From Methanobacteriota archaeon (lineage in GTDB: Archaea; Halobacteriota; Syntropharchaeia; JACQPP01), in NCBI GenBank assembly GCA_016207465.1, contig JACQPP010000055.1:1-12295 (forward strand): 12,295 nt of DNA. The letters are read 5' to 3'. A program made the translations under genes and the position numbers. Position 1 is the first letter of the stretch, and the number at the start of each line of letters is the position of its first letter. Shown one piece after another: positions 5,565-11,641 of the stretch. The notes below the pieces were generated by a model, which did no database searches, was not told where the DNA came from, and saw only the letters and a program-made list of their open reading frames with translations.

Positions 5565-6500
5565 ATGACCAAAACCGCCCTGGTGACGGGGGGCGCGGGC
5601 TTCATCGGGAGCCACCTCTGCGACCGCCTCCTCGAGGAGGGCTACCGGGTCATCGCGGTGGACAACCTCCTCACCGGGAGCCCCCGCAACCTCGCCCACC
5701 TCCGGGGGAACCCCCGCTTCCGGTTCCTCCGCCGGGACATCAACCGCCCCCTCCGCGTCCCCGGGCGGGTGGACCTGGTGCTCCACTTCGCCAGCCCCGC
5801 GAGCCCCAAGGACTTCGAGGTCTACCCCATCCAGATACTGAAGGCCGGGGCCCTGGGGACCCACCACATGCTGGGGCTGGCCCGCGCCCACCGCTCCACC
5901 TTCCTCCTCGCCTCCACCAGCGAGGTGTATGGGGACCCCCGGGTGGACCCACAGCCCGAGTCCTACTGGGGCAACGTCAACCCCGTCGGAATCCGCGGGG
6001 TCTACGACGAGGCCAAGCGGTTCGCCGAGGCCATGACCATGGCCTACCACCGGGTCCACGGCCTCGACACCAAGATTGCCCGCATCTTCAACACCTACGG
6101 GCCCCGGATGCGCCCCGAGGACGGACGCGCCATCCCCAACTTCATCACCCAGGCCCTCCGCGCAAGGCCCCTCACCGTCCACGGCCGCGGCCGACAGACC
6201 CGCTCCTTCTGCTACATCAACGACCTCATCGAGGGCATCCTCCGCCTCACCCGCTCCCCCACCCACGGCCCCATCAACCTGGGCAACCCCGAGAACTACA
6301 CCATCCTCCAGCTGGCCCGCCGCATCCAGGCCCTCACCGGCAGCCCCAGCCGGATTGTCTACCGGCCCCTCCCCCAGGACGACCCCCGCCAGCGCAGGCC
6401 CGACATCCGCCTCGCCCGCCGCCTCCTCCACTGGAGCCCCCGAACGGGACTCGACGAAGGATTAAAGGAGACCATCGCCTACTTCCACACCGTCCTATGA
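5565..6500 (+). CDS. uxs: UDP-glucuronate decarboxylase (UDP-xylose synthase)
   Basis: This 311-residue extended short-chain dehydrogenase converts UDP-glucuronate to UDP-xylose and CO2 using bound NAD+. Visible motifs are GGAGFIG (9-15) for NAD binding, HFASPASP (74-81), STSEVYGDP (117-125) with the catalytic Ser119 and Glu120, the Y147-x3-K151 pair in GVYDEAK, RIFNTYGPRM, GRQTRSFCYI, and the PLPQDDPRQRRPDI tail. The sequences HFASPASP, SEVYGDP and PESYWGNVNPVG are characteristic of UXS rather than of dTDP-glucose dehydratases. There is no ArnA-type formyltransferase domain and no membrane anchor, so it is a soluble single-domain form. Its substrate comes from the dehydrogenase in operon A. 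It overlaps the next gene by 4 nt (ATGA), so the two are translationally coupled. Confidence 0.92.
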   Translation: MTKTALVTGGAGFIGSHLCDRLLEEGYRVIAVDNLLTGSPRNLAHLRGNPRFRFLRRDINRPLRVPGRVDLVLHFASPASPKDFEVYPIQILKAGALGTHHMLGLARAHRSTFLLASTSEVYGDPRVDPQPESYWGNVNPVGIRGVYDEAKRFAEAMTMAYHRVHGLDTKIARIFNTYGPRMRPEDGRAIPNFITQALRARPLTVHGRGRQTRSFCYINDLIEGILRLTRSPTHGPINLGNPENYTILQLARRIQALTGSPSRIVYRPLPQDDPRQRRPDIRLARRLLHWSPRTGLDEGLKETIAYFHTVL

Positions 6501-7606
6501 ACATCCTCGTCACCGGGGGCGCAGGATTCATCGGGAGCCACCTGGTGGACTCCCTGGTCCGCGGGGGCCACCGGGTGACGGTCTACGACAACCTGGAGCC
6601 CCAGGTCCACCGGGGCAGGCGCCCCATCTACCTCAACCCCCGGGCCAAATTCGTGCGAGGCCGCGTGGGGGACACCCGGGCCCTCCGCCGGGTCCTCCGG
6701 GGCCAGGAGGCCATCTACCACCTCGCGGCCCGCGTGGGGGTGGGCCAATCCATGTACCAAATCCGGAGATACACCGACGCCAACACCGGCGAGACAGCCC
6801 GCCTCCTCGAACTCCTCATCAGCGGGGAGCACGACGTGAAGAAACTCATCGTGGCCTCCTCCATGAGCGCCTACGGCGAGGGAGCCTACGACTGCCCCCG
6901 CTGCGGCCGCACCCACCCGGGGCTCCGGCCCGAGGCCCAGCTCCGGCGCCGCCGGTGGGAGGTGCGATGCCCCCGCTGCCGCAGCCCCCTCCGCCCCGTG
7001 CCCACCCCGGAGGAGAAGCCATTCCAGCCCACCAGCATCTACGCCATCACCAAGCGCGACCAGGAGGAGATGTGCCTCGCGGTGGGCCGCGCCTACGGGC
7101 TCCCCGCCGTGGCCATGCGCTTCTTCAACGTCTACGGCCCCCGCCAGAGCCTCAGCAACCCCTACACCGGCGTCTGCGCCGTCTTCATGAGCCGCATCAA
7201 AAACCACAATCCCCCCATGATATTCGAGGACGGCCTCCAGACCCGCGACTTCATCCACGTCAGCGACATCGTCCAGGGACTCCGGCTCGCCCTCCGCAAA
7301 TCCGCCGCCAACTACCAGACCTACAACGTCGGCACCGGAAGGCCCACCTCCATCCGCCGCATCGCCGAAACCCTCCTCCGCCTCTACGGGAGTCCCCTGA
7401 AGCCCACGATTGCGGGACAGTTCCGCGCCGGGGACATCCGCCACTGCTACGCCGACATCACCCGACTCAAGAAACTCGGATACAAACCCAAGGTGGGACT
7501 GAAGGAGGGACTCGCGGAACTCGCCAAGTGGGGGGAAGGGGAGAAGGCGAGGGACAGGTTCGACCAGGCGCTGGAGGAAATCAGGAAGCGGCGGCTGGTG
7601 ACGTGA
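6497..7606 (+). CDS. NAD-dependent sugar-nucleotide epimerase with inserted zinc ribbon
   Basis: This 369-residue protein is an extended short-chain dehydrogenase with GGAGFIG (7-13), HLAARVGVGQS, SSMSAYGEG (121-129), Y182-x3-K186 in IYAITK, FFNVYGPRQ and DFIHVSDIVQG. Between the Ser motif and the YxxxK motif lies an insertion of about 45 residues with CPRC (133-136) and CPRC (158-161), a four-cysteine zinc ribbon. Related proteins with this insertion, often annotated as dTDP-L-rhamnose 4-epimerase or simply nucleoside-diphosphate-sugar epimerase, occur in bacteria and archaea, so the insertion is a subfamily trait rather than an assembly error. Here UDP-xylose, UDP-glucuronate or UDP-glucose are the likely candidates because their makers are next door, and a C4 epimerisation is the usual reaction. 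The C-terminus ends in a basic helix. Substrate not determinable. Confidence 0.85.
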   Translation: MNILVTGGAGFIGSHLVDSLVRGGHRVTVYDNLEPQVHRGRRPIYLNPRAKFVRGRVGDTRALRRVLRGQEAIYHLAARVGVGQSMYQIRRYTDANTGETARLLELLISGEHDVKKLIVASSMSAYGEGAYDCPRCGRTHPGLRPEAQLRRRRWEVRCPRCRSPLRPVPTPEEKPFQPTSIYAITKRDQEEMCLAVGRAYGLPAVAMRFFNVYGPRQSLSNPYTGVCAVFMSRIKNHNPPMIFEDGLQTRDFIHVSDIVQGLRLALRKSAANYQTYNVGTGRPTSIRRIAETLLRLYGSPLKPTIAGQFRAGDIRHCYADITRLKKLGYKPKVGLKEGLAELAKWGEGEKARDRFDQALEEIRKRRLVT

Positions 7607-7737
7607 CGGAGCCTGCGAAGGTCTCCCTGGTAAGAGTTCAGCCAACCGGCCTGCCGGGACCCGGATTCCTCCGAGGGTTGTGCGGAGGACGGCCCGCCCT
7701 CCGGGGGCGCCACCGGTAGCGGCTCCGAAGGAGAGAA
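7607..7737. other. Intergenic stretch with a 7-bp hairpin
   Basis: No gene is seen here. TCCTCCG (7667-7673) pairs exactly with CGGAGGA (7683-7689) around a 9-base loop, followed by further GC-rich inverted sequence (GGAGG at 7684-7688 can also pair with CCTCC near 7697). There is no T-tract, so it is not a clear archaeal terminator. It marks the end of the sugar-nucleotide operon and the start of the compositionally different region. I checked for a tRNA and found none. Confidence 0.4.
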
Positions 7738-7747
7738 TCTATATTTC
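7735..7747 (+). promoter_or_regulatory. Promoter of the two-gene accessory unit
   Basis: GAATCTATATTTC contains a good TATA box (TATATTT) centred about 25 bp before the ATG at 7768, again matching a leaderless start. It is among the stronger-looking TATA boxes in the window. Confidence 0.55.
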
Positions 7748-7767
7748 CCAGGCGTAGAGAATCGAGT

Positions 7768-8262
7768 ATGTCCCGGATAGCCATCCCCTCCCCTCCAAAA
7801 GAGGATGGGTGTCAGGGACTTCATCTACTTCCCCTAATCTCCAACAGCCACATTGCCGACATCGAGGCCAAACGGCCCATTCCGGGGGCCTTCTCACAGA
7901 GAAGTGTTCCCTTCACGTCCCGATGGTTTGCAATTCAGCCCATTATCTCGGTAAGCGCGCAAGGCGCCATCGTGAGCGCGGAGGTCTCGATAGTGCCCCG
8001 CCTCACGGTGGATATTGAGGTCATCCAAGACCCATACGACGCGACACTGAAAGCGATAGAAGCCCTACGGAAAAGCCCGTCAATTACTGGAAATCTACTC
8101 GATGACGAAGCAGTAACAGTCGCAACAGGTTACCGGGTCTGTGTTGAGAGAGCTAAAACCTCATTCCAAGTCGCAGCATGCCAGATACTTCTACCATTTG
8201 CAGTTGAAGCGGCGCTTTGTCCCTTCCTCAGCCCTCTCACCGAGGGTAGTGGTGGCACATGA
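7768..8262 (+). CDS. Hypothetical protein, first gene of a coupled pair
   Basis: This 164-residue protein is not one I recognise. It has no clear signal peptide at the N-terminus, which is proline-rich. The middle (about residues 56-84) is rich in beta-branched residues, then VIQDPYDATLKAIEALRKS suggests a helix, and the C-terminal third is moderately hydrophobic (ACQILLPFAVEAAL) but too short and mixed to call a membrane helix with confidence. Five cysteines are scattered without a metal motif. Third codon positions are close to evenly split between A/T and G/C, unlike the sugar genes, which are almost all G/C there. The stop overlaps the start of the next gene (ATGA), and a TATA box lies at leaderless spacing. 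The coupling and the promoter argue for a real gene; the function is unknown. Confidence 0.55.
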   Translation: MSRIAIPSPPKEDGCQGLHLLPLISNSHIADIEAKRPIPGAFSQRSVPFTSRWFAIQPIISVSAQGAIVSAEVSIVPRLTVDIEVIQDPYDATLKAIEALRKSPSITGNLLDDEAVTVATGYRVCVERAKTSFQVAACQILLPFAVEAALCPFLSPLTEGSGGT

Positions 8263-8633
8263 AACGCGACCATACATTGCTCGCCCTTCTCATCGGCCTC
8301 CTCGCAATCTGGGGCATCACCAAGTTCGTAATTAAAACCATCGACACTATGCTTATAAGCGCTATCTTGGTCATTCTTGCAGGCGTAATTTTGTCGTATC
8401 GAGGGAAAGGCGTGGTCCGAGCTTTTGATGGCTTGGCGCTCTCTGCTGGGATACTTCTTTTAGTCTCAGTGTTCTATCCACTCCCATTCGATGCGAAATC
8501 ACCCTATAATTGGATCATTCTGACTTTTGTTCTGTGGACTTTCCTTTTTTCCGTCAGGAAAATGAGGTGCCTCTATCGCGAGGAACGCGAAGCCAAAAGG
8601 AAGAGAGACACCAATGTAAAGCGAAATGCATAA
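8259..8633 (+). CDS. Hypothetical four-helix membrane protein
   Basis: This 124-residue protein has four hydrophobic segments at about residues 6-27, 30-47, 59-76 and 84-102. It ends in a charged cytoplasmic tail (YREEREAKRKRDTNVKRNA). No family motif is visible. Helix count and positive-inside reasoning place both ends in the cytoplasm. It overlaps the preceding gene by 4 nt, so the two products are probably made together, perhaps as a soluble plus membrane pair. Codon use is A/T-richer than in the flanking operons, which suggests later acquisition. Possible roles include a small channel, a pore-forming partner or a membrane anchor, but none of these can be chosen from sequence. Confidence 0.65.
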   Translation: MKRDHTLLALLIGLLAIWGITKFVIKTIDTMLISAILVILAGVILSYRGKGVVRAFDGLALSAGILLLVSVFYPLPFDAKSPYNWIILTFVLWTFLFSVRKMRCLYREEREAKRKRDTNVKRNA

Positions 8634-9125
8634 GAGCATCACCACCTCCCAGGGGACTCGACGGTAGGTCCCCACGCCGTAGCTGGCAGAGTCCTCTCTC
8701 TCCCCTGTCCGGGGTGAATCCCGTCTTCCCCGGCGGTGTGGTCTATCCCCCTGGGGGTTCTGCCCGTGTGGCCGTTGTGTCTGGCGCAGGGGGGAACCGG
8801 CGGGGGTCTGTGGGTCCCCTATCCCCCACAGGGAATGGCGCAGGTTTGATTTGATGTAGCGCACTCTGTGGGGGTGGGGATGTCGGGTTTCCATCGTGGT
8901 CCGGGGTTTCCGTGGCTGCTTCAGGCCCGGCTCTACGGGCGGTTCGCCGCCGGGTATCGCGTGGAGGTCCGGGCCTCGTTCGGCTGGAGCCTCGAAAGTG
9001 ATGTCGTGGTTCCCCCGAACTTCACCTTCGCCTATACTCAGGCGGATGGCGTGTTGGTCGCGGATGCGGGCCATCTGAATTTCTGGTTGCTGGCCCCGGA
9101 GGATTTCGTAGATGATGTCCCGGGG
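8634..9125. other. About 490 bp without a convincing gene; hairpin at 8651-8697
   Basis: Open frames exist on both strands but none shows the strong G/C third-position bias of local genes, and those that continue are antisense to flanking genes. On the minus strand the frame right after the VapC stop stays open and reads DIIYEILRGQQPEIQ then MARIRDQHAIRL, which looks protein-like for about 45 residues before decaying into low-quality sequence. It could be a remnant. AGGGGACTC (8651-8659) pairs with GAGTCCTCT (8689-8697) with one G-T wobble, and ACGG (8661-8664) with CCGT (8677-8680) inside it, giving a nested hairpin. No known RNA family is recognised. Confidence 0.5.
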
Positions 9126-9524
9126 TCAGTAGGCCACGACCTGAATCCCGGGAATCCGCTCGAAGTCCTTTACGTTGGACGTCAGGATGAGACGCTCCCC
9201 GTATGCCAGGGCAATGGTGGCAATCAGGAGGTCCCAGTCGCCCACTGCCTCCCCCTTTCTCTGGAGGTCCCGCTTCAGGCGGCCGAACTCCTTCGCGGCG
9301 ATGAGGTTCAGGTCCAGGACCACCAGGCCCTCCAGGACTCCTTCCACCTCGGCGACCTTCTCCTGCGCGCGGGCGTGAGCCCACGCCCCCTCGTAGAACT
9401 CCACCATGTTCACCATGGTGGTGACCACCCGTTCTCTCCCGGCCACCAGTTCCCTCATCTTGCGCACTGCACCCTGCCTTCCCCGGCCCAGGTCCACCAG
9501 GAAGGTAGTGTCCAGGCAGACCAC
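9126..9524 (-). CDS. vapC: VapC-type PIN-domain toxin (ribonuclease)
   Basis: This 132-residue protein is a single PIN domain. The acidic residues expected to bind the catalytic Mg2+ or Mn2+ are visible: D5 in CLDTTFLVDL, E42 in MVEFYEGA, D96 (or D98) in GDWDLLIATIAL, and D120 in LTSNVKDFERIPGI. Length and motif order are normal for VapC ribonucleases, which cut tRNA or rRNA to stop growth until an antitoxin neutralises them. The start is GTG at 9524, 6 bp after the stop of the short upstream gene on the same strand, with GAGGGA between, so the two form a toxin-antitoxin operon with the antitoxin first. All catalytic positions look intact. The RNA target is unknown. Confidence 0.9.
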   Translation of the reverse strand: MVCLDTTFLVDLGRGRQGAVRKMRELVAGRERVVTTMVNMVEFYEGAWAHARAQEKVAEVEGVLEGLVVLDLNLIAAKEFGRLKRDLQRKGEAVGDWDLLIATIALAYGERLILTSNVKDFERIPGIQVVAY

Positions 9525-9530
9525 GTTCCC

Positions 9531-9662
9531 TCACCGCATCTGCTTTTTCTTCCGCTCCGCCACGACCCGGTCCAGGATGGTGGCGAACTCCTCATCGATG
9601 GGATGCTTCTCGAACCACTCCAGCAGGAACGTGGGGTCTCCGCGCCGCGTACGGACTTCCAT
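9531..9662 (-). CDS. Short putative antitoxin of the VapC toxin
   Basis: This 43-residue reading frame lies directly before vapC. The translation begins MEVRTRRGDPTFLLEWFEKH and continues with an acidic-hydrophobic stretch (PIDEEFATILDRVV) and a basic end (AERKKKQMR). The WF and LLEW segments followed by an amphipathic helix suit the toxin-binding part of a VapB-like protein. Most VapB antitoxins have about 70-90 residues with an N-terminal DNA-binding domain; this one appears to lack it. An in-frame TAG 27 bp upstream of the ATG prevents an ATG-based extension, and a promoter at leaderless distance fits this start. Assignment rests on position, size and spacing to vapC rather than on a recognised family. 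Confidence 0.65.
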   Translation of the reverse strand: MEVRTRRGDPTFLLEWFEKHPIDEEFATILDRVVAERKKKQMR

Positions 9663-9687
9663 CCGCAGAGAAATTGGCCTCCGGCGC

Positions 9688-9700
9688 TATTAAGGTTTTC
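9688..9700 (-). promoter_or_regulatory. Promoter of the toxin-antitoxin operon
   Basis: On the minus strand GAAAACCTTAATA forms a BRE plus TATA box centred about 29 bp before the antitoxin ATG at 9662. It is a textbook archaeal layout and supports a leaderless antitoxin-toxin mRNA. Confidence 0.6.
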
Positions 9701-9772
9701 GAGGGCGGTGCCCACGGCCCCGGTCGGCACCCCGGAATCCTGGAAGAGCCTCACCTTTGGGCAGAATTCTTT

Positions 9773-10402
9773 TTACTTCCCATATCTCCTCTGCCTCTTC
9801 TGGTAGTCCCTCAGGGCTCGCAGGAGGTCCATCCTGCGGAAGTGGTTCCAGGAGACCTCGGTGAAGTAGAGTTCGCTGTAGATGGACTGCCAGAGGAGGA
9901 AGTCGGTGAGGCGGCCGCTGGCGCGGAGGATGAGGTCGGGCTCGTGGGGGAAGACGAGGTGTTTCTCGATGGCCTGTTCGTCTATCTCTTCGGGTTTGCG
10001 CTTGCCCTCCTGGACCTCCTGGAGGACCCCCTGGATGGCGCGGGTGAGTTCTTCGCGGCCGCCGAATCCGAGGCTGATGTGGAGGGCCCAGTGTTCTCCC
10101 CCGTTTCCCGCGGGGTCGGGCCGAATTGAGGTGTAGAGGATGTAGGGGACTTGTCCCTCCAGGGCGCCGCGGAGGCGCTCGGCCATCTGTTGCTCGGGGG
10201 GGCTCCCGGCCTTGACCAGGAGGCCCACGTGGACGAGGGGTGTGATGCCGAGGTCGCGGCACCATCGGGCGAACCGGAGCAGGCGGTTCCGGCCCGGGGG
10301 TTCGAGGAGGTCGGTCTCCTCGATGACCAGCAAGAGGCAGTGGGCCCGGGGGTCCCCGCGGATTTGCCGGAGGAGGTGGTGTTCGTAGAGGGCGCGCAGC
10401 AT
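9773..10402 (-). CDS. Cis-prenyltransferase homologue lacking N-terminal catalytic motifs
   Basis: This 209-residue protein belongs to the undecaprenyl/dehydrodolichyl diphosphate synthase family. The C-terminal half is typical: FGGREEL (113-119), DLILRASG (156-163), FLLWQSIYSELYFTEV (168-183) with S173 and E177, and the end RRMDLLRALRDYQKRQRR. The N-terminus starts in family style (ALYEHHLLRQIRGDPRAH), but where active enzymes have the pyrophosphate-binding D-G-N-x-R-W this one reads VIEETDLLEPPGRNR, and the FSxEN motif of loop 3 is replaced by HVGLLVKAGSPPEQ. That pattern recalls non-catalytic subunits of heteromeric cis-prenyltransferases (eukaryotic NgBR/Nus1; heteromeric enzymes also exist in Methanosarcina). 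It is also shorter than usual (about 230-260). The ATG at 10402 aligns with the family start; an upstream ATG at 10462 would overlap the divergent gene. Function as a subunit is inference. Confidence 0.85.
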   Translation of the reverse strand: MLRALYEHHLLRQIRGDPRAHCLLLVIEETDLLEPPGRNRLLRFARWCRDLGITPLVHVGLLVKAGSPPEQQMAERLRGALEGQVPYILYTSIRPDPAGNGGEHWALHISLGFGGREELTRAIQGVLQEVQEGKRKPEEIDEQAIEKHLVFPHEPDLILRASGRLTDFLLWQSIYSELYFTEVSWNHFRRMDLLRALRDYQKRQRRYGK

Positions 10403-10460
10403 CGCGGTGGGGAAAGATATTATGCAGGTATGCGGTGGTGGTATGGTATAGCCGTTTTCC
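10403..10460. promoter_or_regulatory. Divergent promoter region
   Basis: Only 58 bp separate the start codons of the prenyltransferase homologue and the DUF92 gene. The A+T-rich stretch AAGATATTATGCAGGTATG (10414-10432) can supply TATA-like boxes in both directions. On either strand the GTATGC/GCATAC part is about 29-30 bp from the start codon. The two genes are probably co-regulated. Which boxes are used cannot be settled by eye. Confidence 0.45.
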
Positions 10461-11606
10461 ATGAACGCCCTTCTCCGGCTTCTCCGGGATGTCCGTCCCC
10501 TCTCGCTGGGGGCCTCGGCGGGTGTCCTCGTCGGCGTCCACCTGCTCCTGGGGTTTCCCCTGTTCCAGGTGGCCCCGGCGGTGGCCTGCGGGGCCTGCAC
10601 CCGCCTGCTGGGCCGCGGGCCCCGGCGCATGGTCCTCTACCTGGCGGTGGGGGGGACCTCCAGTTTCCTCCTTGATATTGCCTCCCGGTTGCTCCTGGGG
10701 GCCCCGGTGTTGTCCGAGATGGCCCTCCTCACCACTGTCTCCGGTCTGCTGACTGCAGGGGCCATCCACTCGATTCAGGGGGACTATGGGCCTCTCCCCC
10801 CGGCGGTGGGGGCGGGGATGGCCATGTGGCTGGTGCGCCTCTTCCGTTATCTGGTCCCCTTCGAGCTTACCCTGGGGGCCCTGGCCTTCGCCTTGGCGGC
10901 GGCGTGGGTGGCCTACCGGAAGGGGTTGCTGGAGGAGAGCGGCCTCTTCACCGGGGCCCTTCTCGGGGTCCTCCTCATCGTCTTCACCGATGTGCGCCCT
11001 TTTCTCCTGCTTCTCACCTTCTTCGCCCTGGGGGCGGGCTCCACCCGCTTCAAGTTCGAGGTCAAGCGGGGGCTGGGGGCGGAGCAGAAGACCCGCGACT
11101 ACCGCAATGTGCTGGGCAACGGCCTCGGGCCCCTGGGGTTCGCCGTGGCCTCCCGCATCTACGACCCCCTCTTCATCGTGGGCTTCCTGGGGGCCGTGGG
11201 CACCGCCACCGCCGATACCATGGCCACCGAGGTGGGCGAGACCCAGAAGAAGCACCCCCGGCTCATCACCACCCTGGAGCGGGTGAAGCCGGGGACCAGC
11301 GGGGCCGTCTCCGCCCTCGGGGAGATGGCCGCCCTCCTGGGGGCCGCCACCATCGCCCTCCTCGCCCTCCTCCTCGAGCTCTTCGGCCGCGGGGCGGGGC
11401 TCCCCAGCCTCCTCGGGGTCCTCCCCGGGGCCCCGGCGCTGGCCGCCGCCCTCCTCGGGGCCTTCACCGGCACCCAGGTGGACAGCCTCCTCGGGGCCAC
11501 CCTGGAGGGGCGCCTCCGGATATTCAACAACCACACCACCAACTTCTTCGCCACCCTCTGCGGGGGGCTCTTCTCCCTCGGGGTGGCCCACCTGTTGGCC
11601 CCCTAA
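10461..11606 (+). CDS. DUF92/TMEM19-family integral membrane protein (possible prenyl-phosphate kinase)
   Basis: This 381-residue polytopic membrane protein has about ten hydrophobic segments. The C-terminal 240 residues carry the DUF92 hallmarks: KTRDYRNVLGNG (210-221), TADTMATEVGE (250-260), LITTLERVKPGTSGAVSALG (268-287), TQVDSLLGATLEGR (338-351) and NNHTTNFFAT (356-365). The first 135 residues are an extra membrane region beyond the minimal domain. The Arabidopsis member VTE6 is a phytyl-phosphate kinase, so an archaeal role in phosphorylating a prenyl or polyprenyl phosphate is reasonable, and the divergent cis-prenyltransferase homologue supports a link to the lipid carrier of glycans. 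Conserved polar residues (N, D, E, K) in loops between helices would form the active site. The family call is firm; the reaction is inferred from a distant plant relative. Confidence 0.9.
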   Translation: MNALLRLLRDVRPLSLGASAGVLVGVHLLLGFPLFQVAPAVACGACTRLLGRGPRRMVLYLAVGGTSSFLLDIASRLLLGAPVLSEMALLTTVSGLLTAGAIHSIQGDYGPLPPAVGAGMAMWLVRLFRYLVPFELTLGALAFALAAAWVAYRKGLLEESGLFTGALLGVLLIVFTDVRPFLLLLTFFALGAGSTRFKFEVKRGLGAEQKTRDYRNVLGNGLGPLGFAVASRIYDPLFIVGFLGAVGTATADTMATEVGETQKKHPRLITTLERVKPGTSGAVSALGEMAALLGAATIALLALLLELFGRGAGLPSLLGVLPGAPALAAALLGAFTGTQVDSLLGATLEGRLRIFNNHTTNFFATLCGGLFSLGVAHLLAP

Positions 11607-11616
11607 CTTATTTAAG
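11605..11616 (+). promoter_or_regulatory. Promoter of the thiolase gene
   Basis: TTATTTAA (11608-11615), touching the stop codon of the DUF92 gene, is centred about 30 bp before the thiolase ATG. This predicts a separate, leaderless transcript. A purine-rich GGAGAGAGGGAGAG stretch lies between and might serve as a ribosome binding site for any read-through mRNA. Confidence 0.55.
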
Positions 11617-11641
11617 GAGACAGGAGAGAGGGAGAGCCACC

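Noticed and set aside
7607..7737. Possible tRNA or other structural RNA after the epimerase gene
   Set aside because: No cloverleaf, no T-loop TTCRANY sequence and no acceptor pairing could be found on either strand.
8641..8870. SRP or RNase P RNA
   Set aside because: The conserved SRP helix 8 and RNase P core motifs were looked for and are absent, although the region can form hairpins.
8868..9806. 312-codon plus-strand open frame covering the toxin-antitoxin locus
   Set aside because: Most of it is exactly antisense to vapC, whose catalytic residues are intact, and its third codon positions lack the local GC bias. Only the first 85 codons are not antisense to a gene, and they look no better than the opposite strand.
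9690..11591. 633-codon open frame on the minus strand
   Set aside because: It runs antisense to the DUF92 gene and then out of frame through the prenyltransferase gene. The translation is low-complexity with no domain.
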